Assembly: GCF_024137025.1 (NCBI RefSeq)
Contig: NZ_JAMYJR010000058.1
Span: 1 to 64,000, forward strand
Direction: 5' to 3'
DNA length: 64,000 bases
DNA from: Paractinoplanes aksuensis
GTDB lineage: Bacteria; Actinomycetota; Actinomycetes; Mycobacteriales; Micromonosporaceae
Each line of letters starts with the position of its first letter. Position 1 is the first letter of the stretch. Shown here in pieces: positions 53,756 to 63,796 of the stretch. The notes under the pieces were generated by a model. That model searched no databases and was not told where the DNA came from. It saw nothing but the letters and a program-made list of their open reading frames with translations. Position numbers and translations under genes: made by a program.

Positions 53756-54559
53756 CCCGGCCGCCAGCAGGGCCGAGGCGGGCAGTGCGAGCAAGCCGTC
53801 GTCGCCGCGGTAAGGGGCCGTGACCTCGTCGAACGCGGCCCGCACCTCGTCCACGACGGACGGTGGCTGGTGGTCGAGGATCAGGCCGGCGGTGGCCAGG
53901 CCGGCCGCGGGACCGGCCCACCAGTCCTCCGGATCGATGCGCAGCGTCCACGACAGGGTGGTGCAGGTCACTTCGGTCAGTCCGGCCTCGTCGAGCAGGG
54001 CCGAGACCCCTTCCGGCGTACGCGGGAAGTCGTTGCCCGGGTCGAGGCGGGGCAGACCAGCCGGTCGTTCCGCGCCCGCGGCGTCGAAGATGTCACTCCA
54101 CAGCCGCTGGGCCGTCGGCGGCGGAGACGGCCAGACGGTGACCGCGACCCGTCCGCCGGGGCGGGTCACCCGGGCCAGCTCGGCCACGGCCGACGCCGGG
54201 TTGCCGACGTGGTTGATCACGAAGTTGGCCACCGCGGCGTCGAAGATACGGGCCGGGAACGGCAGCACCGGCAGCGTGGCCAGGACGGTCGCCCCTTCGG
54301 GGAGACGGGTCGCGGCGATGTCGAGCATGGAGGGTTCGGCGTCCACGGCCAGCACCGAGGCGCCCTGCGAGGCCGCGAGGGCGGCCACCGTGCCGGTGCC
54401 GGTGCCCGCGTCGAGCAGGCGGTGCCCCTTGTCGACCCCGGCCGCCTCGAGCAGGGCGGCCGCCGGATGGGCGCAGAGACGGGCGAAGCTGCGGTCGTAG
54501 GCGGCGGCACGGCCGGCCCAGCGAGCGCGCTCATGCCCGTCGAACTCGGGACTCTTCAT
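53744..54559 (-). CDS. SAM-dependent methyltransferase (class I)
   Basis: 271 aa from ATG 54559. S-adenosylmethionine motif LLDAGTGTGTVAALA at about residues 47-61 and VLAVDAEPSMLDIA for motif II. UbiE/COQ5-like domain in residues ~40-150; the C-terminal half is variable. Substrate unknown. Overlaps the AraC gene tail-to-tail by 12 nt. Confidence 0.88.
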   Translation of the reverse strand: MKSPEFDGHERARWAGRAAAYDRSFARLCAHPAAALLEAAGVDKGHRLLDAGTGTGTVAALAASQGASVLAVDAEPSMLDIAATRLPEGATVLATLPVLPFPARIFDAAVANFVINHVGNPASAVAELARVTRPGGRVAVTVWPSPPPTAQRLWSDIFDAAGAERPAGLPRLDPGNDFPRTPEGVSALLDEAGLTEVTCTTLSWTLRIDPEDWWAGPAAGLATAGLILDHQPPSVVDEVRAAFDEVTAPYRGDDGLLALPASALLAAGSKH

Positions 54560-54610
54560 GATCCGTCGGATCCTAGTAAGGACCGGCAACCCCATGGGGG
54601 CACACACAGA

Positions 54611-54642
54611 TCAGGACCGCCCGGGCATCCGGACGGTCCTGA
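54611..54642 (-). terminator. Terminator of the LPVTG protein gene
   Basis: 14-bp stem with one mismatch (54611-54624/54629-54642), 4-nt loop, 10 nt past the stop at 54653. Confidence 0.7.
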
Positions 54643-54652
54643 TGAAGGTGGA

Positions 54653-56134
54653 TCAGAGGGTGGTGACGATCCGGCGACGGCGGAAGACGTACGCCGCCAC
54701 GCCCCCCGCGAGCAGCAGCAGCGCGCCACCCAGCGCGACCAGCCCGGTCGGCGTGCCGGTGACCGGCAGCCCGCCGCCCTCGCCGCCGTCGCCGGTCAGC
54801 GCGACGGTGATCGCGGCCTTGTCGTTCTTGGCGTTGCCGTCCTGCACCCCGCCGTCGACGACGACCGAGCCCGCCTCGGACTTGTCGCCGGTCAGCGTGC
54901 CGGTGAAGGTGAACTTGCTGGTCTCACCGACGCGCAGGCCGAGCAGGGGGATGCAGACGTAGTCCTGACCGTTCACCGTGCCGGGCTTCGGGAAGTCGTC
55001 GCCCTCGCCACCGGCCGGCATGCAGTTCTCGTCGACCTCGGTCAGCTTGACCCCGGCCGGGATCGAGACCCGCGCGCTCGGGAACCAGTCGAAGTCCTGG
55101 CTGATCGGGATGACCGTGGTCGGGCCGAGGTTGCGCACACCGACCTCGAAGGTCTTGCGATCGCCGCCGGCCCCGGAGATGGTGGCGCCGACCGCGGCAC
55201 TGTCCGCCGCCGACTTGCCGACCGCCACGCCGAACTCGGCGACGTTGTCCTCTTCGTTGATGTCCTCCGGCGCATCGCCGTCCTCGATGCCGGTGGCCTT
55301 GCTGACCGCGTCGAGCGAGAGCACCTTGCCGGCCTTGCGCTTGGCCAGCAGCGCGGCGTCGGCGTCGTTCACCCCGACGGCCAGGACGGCCCCGACGTAC
55401 GTGTACGGGCCGCCCGCGTCCTTGTCGAGGCCGACCTTGATGGGGCTGTCCGCCGGCACCTGGAAGGTCGAGCCCGGCGTGAACTCCTCGTCGAACTTGC
55501 AGAGGACGCCCGGCAGCGCGAGATCCTCCTCGACCTCCTCGAGGGAGAGGCAATTGCGGTAGTCGCCGTACGCCGTCAGCCCCTCCTCGCCCAGCACCAG
55601 CAGACCCACCGAGTCGACCGGCTCGCTGCCGGTGTTCCGTACGGTGATCGGCAGGGCGGCGGACTGGCCGCGCTCGAGCTTCAGGTCGTCGATCGGCTCG
55701 AGCTCGAGGTCGACACCGCCCTCGGAGCGCACGACGGAGACCTCAGTCGTGTAGGCACCGATCGTGACGTCGAACCCGGAGACGAGCTTGTCGCTGGTCA
55801 CCGCCACAGTGATCGAGAGGGTCTTCTTACCGTTGGCCTTGAGCTCGTCGATCTGACACGAGGTGGCATCGCAGCCCGCGGGCAGCGTCAGCTTCACCGC
55901 CGGGTCGACGTTCGTGAAGCTCACGACGACGTCCTTGACCGCCTCCGGCCCGATGTTGAGGACGTCGGCCCGGACGGTCTTGGTCTTGCCGTCGATCACG
56001 GCGATCTGCTCGGGGATCAGCACGCCGACGAACTGTTCCTCGTCGTCGACGGGCGCAGCCTGCGCCGGGGCGGCCAGGCCGCCTAGAGCCAGAGCGGCGA
56101 TGGCCGCCGGCAGAGCGATCGGGCGCAGGCGCAT
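54653..56134 (-). CDS. Surface protein with LPVTG sorting signal
   Basis: 493 aa. Sec signal peptide with AAPAQA before residue ~27; C-terminal LPVTGTPTG, a hydrophobic helix (LVALGGALLLLAGGVAAYVF) and RRRR form a sortase sorting signal, so the protein is predicted to be covalently attached to the wall. The exported part is made of repeated beta-sandwich-like segments (VRNTGSEPVDSVGLLVLG, VRNLGPTTVIPIS) reminiscent of CARDB/DUF11-type modules. Four cysteines are widely spaced. No catalytic motif. No sortase gene is in the window. Function unknown, possibly structural or adhesive. Confidence 0.85.
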   Translation of the reverse strand: MRLRPIALPAAIAALALGGLAAPAQAAPVDDEEQFVGVLIPEQIAVIDGKTKTVRADVLNIGPEAVKDVVVSFTNVDPAVKLTLPAGCDATSCQIDELKANGKKTLSITVAVTSDKLVSGFDVTIGAYTTEVSVVRSEGGVDLELEPIDDLKLERGQSAALPITVRNTGSEPVDSVGLLVLGEEGLTAYGDYRNCLSLEEVEEDLALPGVLCKFDEEFTPGSTFQVPADSPIKVGLDKDAGGPYTYVGAVLAVGVNDADAALLAKRKAGKVLSLDAVSKATGIEDGDAPEDINEEDNVAEFGVAVGKSAADSAAVGATISGAGGDRKTFEVGVRNLGPTTVIPISQDFDWFPSARVSIPAGVKLTEVDENCMPAGGEGDDFPKPGTVNGQDYVCIPLLGLRVGETSKFTFTGTLTGDKSEAGSVVVDGGVQDGNAKNDKAAITVALTGDGGEGGGLPVTGTPTGLVALGGALLLLAGGVAAYVFRRRRIVTTL

Positions 56135-56200
56135 GTGATCCCCGTTTTCCTATGAACCAGCTGAGAGGTTCGCGGAACGTAGCGTCTGCGCGCCCGAAGA

Positions 56201-57232
<1,032 letters not shown>

Positions 57233-57439
57233 CCCCCACCCCGACCACCCTCATCCGCCATGCCCTCATCTCCAACGGCGGTAATTCGGTGGAACGGGCA
57301 GCGCACGGGGCGTAACGTGGACGGCCGCTTGACGGCCGTGGTGAGAAAGCACCGCAGCGGACGTCCCCCGCGCCGAGGGACCGCCGATCGCCCCTTCGGA
57401 TACGCGAGCAGCCAGGAACCACCTGCCTGAGGATGCACC
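57233..57439. other. Region upstream of the HelD-like gene
   Basis: About 200 bp with no supported gene. It has an ACGGCCG-N5-CGGCCGT inverted repeat at 57321-57339 and GAGGA just before the helicase start. The 19-bp rifamycin-associated element known upstream of helR genes was looked for and not seen. Confidence 0.4.
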
Positions 57440-59434
57440 GTGCCCGCCTTCGACCTGGACACCGAACTCACCGCCGAACGCCGCCACCTCAGCGAGTCGC
57501 GCGCCGCGCTGGCCCGCATGCGGGGCCGGGCCGAGGCTCTCTACTCCACCGGCGACCGGGTCGCCGGGGACGCCTACACCGCCGAGCAGCTCGGCCGGCA
57601 CATGGCCCGCCGGGTCAAGGAGCTGGCCGACGACCCGACCACCCCGCTCTTCTTCGGTCGGCTCGACATCGAGGACGCGGCCTACCACGTGGGGCGCCGG
57701 CACGTCACCGACGATGCGGGCGAGCCGATGGTGCTCGACTGGCGCGCTCCGCTCTCCCGGTCGTTCTACCGAGCCAGCGTCCGGGATCCGCAGGGTGTCG
57801 CCACCCGCCGCCGGTTCGGGTTCGTCAAGGGCGAGCTGACCAGCTTCGAGGACGAGCACCTCGACCGCGGCGAAGAGCTGGGCACCAGCAGCCGGATCCT
57901 GACCGCCGAGATCGAGCGCCCCCGCGTCGGGCCGATGCGCGACATCGTGGCCACCATCCAGCCCGAGCAGGACGAACTGGTGCGGGCCGAGATCACCGAC
58001 TCGATCTGCGTCCAGGGCGCCCCGGGCACCGGTAAGACGGCCGTCGGTCTGCACCGGGCCGCTTACCTGCTGTATCTGCACCGGGAACGGCTGCGGCGCT
58101 CGGGCGTGCTCATCGTCGGGCCCAACACGGCCTTCCTGTCGTACATCTCGGCCGTCCTGCCCGCGCTCGGCGAGGTCGAGGTGCAACAGGCCACGGTTGA
58201 GGAACTCGTCGGGCGGGCGCCGGTGCGGGCCACCGACAGCCCGGCCGCGGCGCTGGTCAAGCACGACGTACGGATGGCCGAGGTGCTGCGCGCGGCCCTG
58301 TGGCGCAAGCTGGCCAAGCCGACCGAGCCGATCATGGTGTCGGACGGCTCGTACCGGTGGCGCATCGACGCCGAGCCGCTGCGCCGGATCGTCGACGAGG
58401 CGCGGCGCGACGGGTTGCCGTACGCGGTGGGCCGGGAACGGGTGCGGGCGCGGGTCGTCGGCCTGTTGCAGCGCCAGTCGGAGTACCGCACCGGCAACTC
58501 GCCGACCGACGCCTGGCTGCGCAAGATGAGCAAGGTCGCGCCGGTGACCGGGTTCCTGGACGCGGCCTGGCCCGCGGTCACGCCCGAGGCGCTGGTGGCC
58601 GAGGTGCTGACCGATCCGCCCGCGGGAGTGCTCGACGACGTGGAGCGCGACGCCATCCGCTGGGCCAAGCCACCGCGTACGGTCAAGGCGGCCAAGTTCA
58701 CGTCGGCCGACCTGCTGCTGGTCGACGAGGCGGCCGGCCTGCTCGAACGCGAGCCCAGCTTCGGTCACGTGGTGGTCGACGAGGCCCAGGATCTCTCCCC
58801 CATGCAGGCCCGCGCGATCGCCCGGCGCAGCGAGCACGGCTCGATCACCGTGCTCGGCGATCTGGCCCAGGGCACGGCGCCGTGGGCCGCCGCCGAGTGG
58901 CGCGAGACGCTGGGCCACCTGGGCAAGCCGGAGGCGGCCGTGGTGCCGCTGACCATCGGTTTCCGCGTCCCGGCCTCGGTGCTGACCCTGGCCAACCGCC
59001 TGCTGCCGGCGCTCGGCGTCGACGTGCCCGAGGCGGTGTCGCTGCGCCGCGACGGCGAACTGGTCGTGGTGCCGGTGGCCGAACCGTCCGATCTGGACGC
59101 CATGACGCTGGCCGAGGTGACCGCGGCCCTGGCCCACGAGGGTTCGGTCGCCCTGATCGCGGCCGACGACGCGGTGGAGCGGCTGCGCGGCCATCTCGCG
59201 GCGGCGGGCATCGACAACGCGACCGCCGACGACGTCGAGTCCGAGGCCCGGGTCACGGTGGTGCCGGCCACGGTGGTCAAGGGCCTCGAGTACGACCATG
59301 TCGTCGTCCACGAGCCGGCCGACATCGTCGACGCCGAGCCCAAGGGCCTGAACCGGCTCTACGTGGTGCTGACCCGAGCCGTCTCGCGGCTCTCTGTCGT
59401 ACACGCGAAACCCCTGCCCGGTCCGCTGGCCTGA
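57440..59434 (+). CDS. helD: HelD/UvrD-like helicase (RNA polymerase recycling type)
   Basis: 664 aa from GTG 57440 behind GAGGA. N-terminal helical arm (residues ~5-60), then the 1A motor with VQGAPGTGKTAVGLHRAAYLLY (Walker A, about residues 192-213), HVVVDEAQDLSPMQ (Walker B) and a C-terminal motor half with VKGLEYDHVVVHEP and YVVLTRA. The N-terminal segment PLFFGRLDIEDAAYHVGRRHV is characteristic of actinobacterial HelD, which removes stalled RNA polymerase from DNA; some members (HelR) give rifamycin resistance. Somewhat shorter than M. smegmatis HelD (~736 aa). Confidence 0.88.
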   Translation: MPAFDLDTELTAERRHLSESRAALARMRGRAEALYSTGDRVAGDAYTAEQLGRHMARRVKELADDPTTPLFFGRLDIEDAAYHVGRRHVTDDAGEPMVLDWRAPLSRSFYRASVRDPQGVATRRRFGFVKGELTSFEDEHLDRGEELGTSSRILTAEIERPRVGPMRDIVATIQPEQDELVRAEITDSICVQGAPGTGKTAVGLHRAAYLLYLHRERLRRSGVLIVGPNTAFLSYISAVLPALGEVEVQQATVEELVGRAPVRATDSPAAALVKHDVRMAEVLRAALWRKLAKPTEPIMVSDGSYRWRIDAEPLRRIVDEARRDGLPYAVGRERVRARVVGLLQRQSEYRTGNSPTDAWLRKMSKVAPVTGFLDAAWPAVTPEALVAEVLTDPPAGVLDDVERDAIRWAKPPRTVKAAKFTSADLLLVDEAAGLLEREPSFGHVVVDEAQDLSPMQARAIARRSEHGSITVLGDLAQGTAPWAAAEWRETLGHLGKPEAAVVPLTIGFRVPASVLTLANRLLPALGVDVPEAVSLRRDGELVVVPVAEPSDLDAMTLAEVTAALAHEGSVALIAADDAVERLRGHLAAAGIDNATADDVESEARVTVVPATVVKGLEYDHVVVHEPADIVDAEPKGLNRLYVVLTRAVSRLSVVHAKPLPGPLA

Positions 59435-59451
59435 CCCCTGTCAACTTTATG

Positions 59452-59490
59452 GCACAAAGCTCTTTGACTTTGTGCAGTAAAGTTCTTTGC
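59452..59490. promoter_or_regulatory. CAAAG/CTTTG operator array overlapping a leaderless promoter
   Basis: CAAAG/CTTTG half-sites occur at 59455, 59462, 59468, 59479 (as AAAG) and 59485. They form CAAAG-CT-CTTTG (59455-59466) and AAAG-TT-CTTT (59479-59488), plus a larger GCACAAAG…CTTTGTGC repeat (59452-59475). The -10 hexamer TAAAGT (59478-59483) lies inside, 7 nt before ATG 59491, so a bound repressor would block the promoter. The 60120-60434 regulator is the natural candidate. Confidence 0.65.
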
Positions 59491-60123
59491 ATGACCCCGA
59501 TCGATGACGACGCCCCGCCGCTCGACCCGGCCGAGTCGCTGGCCCTGATCGAGCGCGAGCGGGCCAACGTCGGCCGCGACCTCTCGCCCGATCCGCGCCT
59601 GATGTTCTGGCCGTGGGGCATCGCCTGGCTCGTCAGCTTCACACTGTTCTTCCTGCGCTTCGGCCCCGACGGCCGGGTCTTCGTCGACCTGCCGGCCTGG
59701 CTCCCACTGGCCACCCTGGCCTTCCTCATGATCTCGGCCGGCATCACCACCGGCGTCGCGGGCAGCCGGGTCAGCCGCCGCGTCATGGGCCCCAGCAACC
59801 GCCAGGGCGCCATGTACGGCATCAGCTGGTCGGTCGCCTACACCGCCTTCTCCGTCCTCTTCTCGCAGTTCAGCGACGTTCTGCCGGAGGAGCAGGCGGG
59901 TCTGCTGTGGGCCGGCGGCATGGTCGCGCTGACCGGCGCGCTCTACATGGCCGGCGCCGCCGTCTGGAACGACCGCCAGATGTTCGTCCTCGGGGCCTGG
60001 GTCAGCGTGATCAACATCGTGGGCATCCTGCTCGGCTCCGGCTGGCACTCGCTGATCGTGGCGGTCGCCGGGGGCGGCGGCATGATCGCGGCCGGCCTGA
60101 TCGGCTGGCTGCGCCTGCGATGA
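59491..60123 (+). CDS. Polytopic membrane protein, first gene of the ABC exporter operon
   Basis: 210 aa from ATG 59491 (leaderless). Five to six hydrophobic helices after a ~40-residue acidic N-terminus. No family motif recognised. Its stop overlaps the start of the regulator (CGATGACC, ATGA). Co-transcription with the regulator and ABC genes suggests it works with the exporter or senses its substrate. Confidence 0.8.
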   Translation: MTPIDDDAPPLDPAESLALIERERANVGRDLSPDPRLMFWPWGIAWLVSFTLFFLRFGPDGRVFVDLPAWLPLATLAFLMISAGITTGVAGSRVSRRVMGPSNRQGAMYGISWSVAYTAFSVLFSQFSDVLPEEQAGLLWAGGMVALTGALYMAGAAVWNDRQMFVLGAWVSVINIVGILLGSGWHSLIVAVAGGGGMIAAGLIGWLRLR

Positions 60124-60434
60124 CCGACCAGACCGATCCGCTGTCGACCGAGCTCGACCCGGTGATCCACGCCCAGGCCCGGCTGCGCGTCGTCTCGGCC
60201 CTCTCAGTTCTGCGCGAGGACGACCGCATCACGTTCCCCCAGCTGCAGGACTCGTTGAAGATGACCGCCGGCAACCTCTCCGTCCACCTGCGCAAACTCG
60301 AGGACGCGGGCTACGTCGAGGTCACCAAGACCCATCAGGGCCGCACCCCGGCCACCCTGGTCCGGCTCACCCGCCGCGGCCGGCTCGCCTTCGACGACTA
60401 CACCGCGGCGCTACGGGCGCTGCTCAACCCCTGA
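60120..60434 (+). CDS. Winged-helix transcriptional regulator
   Basis: 104 aa; ATG 60120 overlaps the previous stop. HTH_34/ArsR-like winged helix: ARLRVVSALSVLREDDRITFPQLQDSLKMTAGNLSVHLRKLEDAGYVEVTKTHQGRTPATLVRLTRRGR. Small regulators of this type commonly repress the adjoining ABC operon; the CAAAG/CTTTG array in front of the operon is its likely target. Confidence 0.9.
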   Translation: MTDQTDPLSTELDPVIHAQARLRVVSALSVLREDDRITFPQLQDSLKMTAGNLSVHLRKLEDAGYVEVTKTHQGRTPATLVRLTRRGRLAFDDYTAALRALLNP

Positions 60435-60443
60435 GGAGTTGCC

Positions 60444-61322
60444 GTGTTCCTGGCCCGCGCCCTCGAAGTCACCCGCCGCTACGGCGACAAGCTAGCGCTC
60501 GACCAGGTCTCGTTCGACGTCGCGGCCGGCGAGCTGGTCGGCCTGCTGGGCCCGAACGGCGCTGGCAAGAGCACCCTGGTCAACCTGCTGACCGGCATTC
60601 GGCGGCCCACTTCGGGCCGGGTCGAGTTGTTCGGCGGCGACCCGCGGGTGCCGGCCCACCGGCGCGAGCTCGGCGTCACTCCACAAGAGACCGGGCTGCC
60701 CGCCTCGCTCCGCGTCGGCGAGGTCGTCGACTTCGTCTCCGCCCACTACGACAACCCCCTGCCCCGGGCCGAGCTGCTCGACCGGTTCGGGCTCACCGAT
60801 TTGGTACGACGGCAGACCGGCGGCCTGTCCGGCGGTGAGAAGCGGCGCGTGGCGGTGGCGCTGGCGTTCGTCGGCCGGCCCCGCATGGTCTTCCTCGACG
60901 AGCCCACCACCGGTCTCGACGTGCAGGCCCGCCGGCTGCTGTGGGACGGCATCCGCGCCTTCTCGGCCGAGGGCGGCACGGTCGTGCTGACCAGCCACTA
61001 CCTGGAAGAGATCGAAGCGTTGGCCCGGCGGGTGGTGGTGATCGGGGGTGGCCGGGTGCTCGCCGACGACACGGTCGGCGCCGTACGCGGCCTGGTCGCC
61101 GTCCGCCGGGTCAGCCTCACCGTCCGCGAGCCGCTGCCCGAGCTCGCCGGCGTCTCCGACATCGAGCGGGACGGCGACCGCCTGCACCTGCTGACCGGGG
61201 ACGCGGACCAGTTGGTGCGCGACCTGGTCGCGTACGGAACCGCCTTCGAAGATCTGGAGGTGCGCCCGACCTCGCTGGAGGAGGCGTTCCTCGCACTGAC
61301 CCGCGAATCCGCAGCAGCCTGA
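60444..61322 (+). CDS. ABC transporter ATP-binding protein (ABC-2 exporter type)
   Basis: 292 aa from GTG 60444 after GAGGAG, 9 nt past the regulator stop. Walker A GPNGAGKSTL, signature LSGGEKRRVAVAL, Walker B MVFLDEPTTGLD and the switch His in LTSHYLEE are intact. The C-terminal ~80 residues are the extension seen in DrrA/NatA-like exporters. Powers the permease encoded next; substrate unknown (drug, lipid or peptide possible). Confidence 0.95.
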   Translation: MFLARALEVTRRYGDKLALDQVSFDVAAGELVGLLGPNGAGKSTLVNLLTGIRRPTSGRVELFGGDPRVPAHRRELGVTPQETGLPASLRVGEVVDFVSAHYDNPLPRAELLDRFGLTDLVRRQTGGLSGGEKRRVAVALAFVGRPRMVFLDEPTTGLDVQARRLLWDGIRAFSAEGGTVVLTSHYLEEIEALARRVVVIGGGRVLADDTVGAVRGLVAVRRVSLTVREPLPELAGVSDIERDGDRLHLLTGDADQLVRDLVAYGTAFEDLEVRPTSLEEAFLALTRESAAA

Positions 61323-61340
61323 TCCAGCAGGGAGAACAAG

Positions 61341-62081
61341 ATGGCATCCCTCGCGCTCACCCATGCCCGTTTTCAGCTCCTCGAGACCGCCCGCATCCCG
61401 ATCGCCCTGTTCGGCAGCGCGTTCTTCCCGGCCGCGGCGATGCTCGCGTTCGTCGTCCCGTTCGTCGGCAGCAACGCCGAATACGCCACCACCGCGACCG
61501 CCTCGATGATCACTTTTTCGGTGATGTCGACCAATCTGTTCCAATATGGAGTCGGCGTCTCCGAGGATCGGGCCCAGCCCTGGGATCCCTATGTGCGCAC
61601 CCTGCCCGCCGGCGCCGCACCCCGATTCGCCGGACGCATTCTGGCCGGATTGTGCCTGATGTTCGTTTCGCTGATCCCGGTCATTCTCATCGCGGCGTTT
61701 CTGACCGAGGCCACCATCACCGCGACCGCTTTCCTCATCACGGCGGCCACCGTCGTCGGCATCGCCATCCCGTTCATTCTCATGGGCCTCGCGATCGGCT
61801 ATTCCATGCCGCAGAAGGCAGCCATCGTCGTCGCCCAGCTGCTGTTCTTCCCGCTCGCGTTCCTGGGCGGGCTCATGACCGGACCGGGAATGGCGCCGGG
61901 CATCGTCGAGGACATCGCGCCCTATCTGCCCACCGGCGGCGCGGCCCGGCTCATGTGGGCCGCCGTCAGCGACTTTCCCTACGATTTCGGATCTATCGCC
62001 GCATTGGCCGGCTGGACCATTGCCCTGGGTTGGGTGGCCGTATGGGCCTATCGACGCGATGAGGGTCGGCGATTCAGCTAG
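61341..62081 (+). CDS. ABC-2 type permease
   Basis: 246 aa with six predicted transmembrane helices and the ABC-2 signature region near RLMWAAVSD. Starts 18 nt after the ATPase stop with GGGAG upstream. Together with the ATPase it should form a two-subunit exporter. Third-codon GC is lower in its middle than in neighbours (GATTTCGG, ATTCTGGC), which may hint at recent acquisition or weak selection. Confidence 0.9.
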   Translation: MASLALTHARFQLLETARIPIALFGSAFFPAAAMLAFVVPFVGSNAEYATTATASMITFSVMSTNLFQYGVGVSEDRAQPWDPYVRTLPAGAAPRFAGRILAGLCLMFVSLIPVILIAAFLTEATITATAFLITAATVVGIAIPFILMGLAIGYSMPQKAAIVVAQLLFFPLAFLGGLMTGPGMAPGIVEDIAPYLPTGGAARLMWAAVSDFPYDFGSIAALAGWTIALGWVAVWAYRRDEGRRFS

Positions 62082-62131
62082 AACAATGACACTTAAGCCT
62101 GTCCAAAGGTGCGCGATGCGACGATGCGGCC

Positions 62132-62881
62132 ATGACCCCATCGACGCCCGGAGCACCCAGCTGGGTCGATCTCGGCACCGCCGACCTCGCCGACGCGGAA
62201 CTGTTCTACACCTCGCTGTTCGGCTGGTCGTCCGAAGTCTCCGGCGACTACGTCACGTTCACCCTGAACGGCCTGCCGGTGGCCGGCGCCGGTCCGCTCT
62301 ACGGCGCCGGCCAGCCGACCGCCTGGAGCACCTACATCGGCACGAACGACGCCGACGGGGTCACGGCCCGGGTCGCCGCCAACGGGGGCAAGGTGCTGGT
62401 GCCGCCGTTCGACGTGCAGGACCAGGGCCGGATGGCGGCCTTCCTCGACCCCGGCGGCGCGCCGTTCAGCGTGTGGGAACCGGGCACGATGCGCGGCGCC
62501 GAACTGTTCGACGTGCCCGGGGCGCTCACCTGGAACGAGCTGAACACCCGCGACCTGGACGGATCGATGGCGTTCTACCACGCGGTGTTCGGCTGGCAGT
62601 TCCGCAACAGCGCGATGTCCGGTGTGCCGTACGTGGTGGCCAAGGTGCGCGAGACCCCGGTCTGCGGCATCCAGCCCATGCTGCACGAGTTCTGGCCCGA
62701 CGACGTCAGTCCCCACTGGATGGTCTATTTCTCGGTCCACGACGTCGACGACTCGGCCAACCACGCCCTGGCCCTGGGCGGCACGGTCGTCCAGCCCCCG
62801 ACCACCCTGCCGATCGGCCGCTACGCCGTGCTCGCCGACGCCCAGGGCGGCCTGTTCTCCATCCTCGCCGGCGCCCGCTGA
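62132..62881 (+). CDS. Two-domain VOC (glyoxalase-fold) protein
   Basis: 249 aa with two VOC modules: residues ~9-123 (SWVDLGTADLADAELFYTSLFGW) and ~130-248 (TWNELNTRDLDGSMAFYHAVFGW). Each has the beta-alpha-beta-beta-beta fold with candidate metal His/Glu residues only partly conserved, as in CFP-30B-like actinobacterial proteins. Role unknown; hydrolase, isomerase or resistance functions occur in the family. Confidence 0.9.
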   Translation: MTPSTPGAPSWVDLGTADLADAELFYTSLFGWSSEVSGDYVTFTLNGLPVAGAGPLYGAGQPTAWSTYIGTNDADGVTARVAANGGKVLVPPFDVQDQGRMAAFLDPGGAPFSVWEPGTMRGAELFDVPGALTWNELNTRDLDGSMAFYHAVFGWQFRNSAMSGVPYVVAKVRETPVCGIQPMLHEFWPDDVSPHWMVYFSVHDVDDSANHALALGGTVVQPPTTLPIGRYAVLADAQGGLFSILAGAR

Positions 62882-62987
62882 CCCAGCCGAGACCCCACCA
62901 AGATCACACCCACCACAGAGCCCACCCTCCCAAGGGGGCTCCCCCGTCGACATTATGACCGAATTGGGCGAGATCAAGTTGGTGGCC

Positions 62988-63013
62988 TGTGGACAGCGCC
63001 GAACTGTGGACAA
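62988..63013. promoter_or_regulatory. Pair of DnaA-box-like sites between VOC and ABC genes
   Basis: TGTGGACAG (62988-62996, one mismatch) and TGTGGACAA (63005-63013, exact) in direct orientation 17 bp apart. The two genes converge here, so this pair is not in a promoter. Confidence 0.45.
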
Positions 63014-63025
63014 CGCTTACATGCC

Positions 63026-63796
63026 CTAGCTGCGCACCGGCACAACCAGCGGGCCGTGGTCGCCCTCGATCACCCGAACCCGTACGCGATAGTGCTTGGC
63101 CAAATTGTCTTCGGTGAGCACCTCGCGGGCCGTGCCAGCTGCCGCCACAGCGCCCTCAGCCAGCAGCACCATGCGATCGGCGTACTCCCCAGCGGTTGTC
63201 AAGTCGTGCATCGTCATCAGCACCGTCAGCGAGCGCTCGCCCCGCAACCGGTCGATCAGCTCGAGCACTTCCTGTTGATGCCCGATGTCCAAAGCGCTCG
63301 TCGGCTCATCAAGCAGCAGAATCCCCGCGCCCTGGGCCAGCGCCCGAGCCAGGAAGACCCGCTGCCGCTCCCCGCCCGACAAAGTCTCGAGCCGCCGTCC
63401 CGCGAACCGAGCGACATCCAGCGACCCCAGCACTTCCTCGACTGCGGCCAGGTCGGCGGCGGACTCGCGGCCGAGCGGGGCGATATAGGGCGTACGCCCG
63501 AGGAGCGCGTAGTCGAACACGAGCATCCCCGGCGGCACCGTGGGCGACTGGCTCACCGTGGCAATCGTCCGGGCCCGCTCGCGACGGTGCAGCCGGTCGA
63601 CGGGAGTGCCGTCGAGCTCGACCGTGCCGGTGAAGGGCAGCAGGCCGCCGATCGCGCGCAACGCCGTCGACTTGCCCGCGCCGTTGGGCCCGATCACCGT
63701 GACCCACTCGCCCCGCGCCACGTCCAGGTCGACGCCGTCGACGATCACGGTCCCGTCCAGGCGTACGCGGAGATCCCGCACTCGGACGGCGGTCAC
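63026..63796 (-). CDS. ABC ATPase of iron/heme/cobalamin importer type
   Basis: 256 aa. FecE/BtuD/HmuV-type ATPase: Walker A GPNGAGKSTALR (about residue 37), signature LSGGERQRVFLARAL, Walker B ILLLDEPTSALD, and MTMHDLTTAGEYAD with the switch His. GTG 63796 overlaps the stop of the FecCD-type permease (GTGA), so they form one operon. Imports ferric-siderophore, heme or vitamin B12; the substrate cannot be read from this part. Confidence 0.93.
   Translation of the reverse strand: MTAVRVRDLRVRLDGTVIVDGVDLDVARGEWVTVIGPNGAGKSTALRAIGGLLPFTGTVELDGTPVDRLHRRERARTIATVSQSPTVPPGMLVFDYALLGRTPYIAPLGRESAADLAAVEEVLGSLDVARFAGRRLETLSGGERQRVFLARALAQGAGILLLDEPTSALDIGHQQEVLELIDRLRGERSLTVLMTMHDLTTAGEYADRMVLLAEGAVAAAGTAREVLTEDNLAKHYRVRVRVIEGDHGPLVVPVRS

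Noticed and set aside
57233-57439. Rifamycin-associated element upstream of the HelD-like gene
   Set aside because: The known 19-bp palindrome was not found, so rifamycin-inducible control is not supported.
61341-62081. Horizontal transfer of the ABC permease gene
   Set aside because: Third-position GC dips in the middle, but the gene is joined to normal-looking operon partners and no mobile element or repeat borders it.
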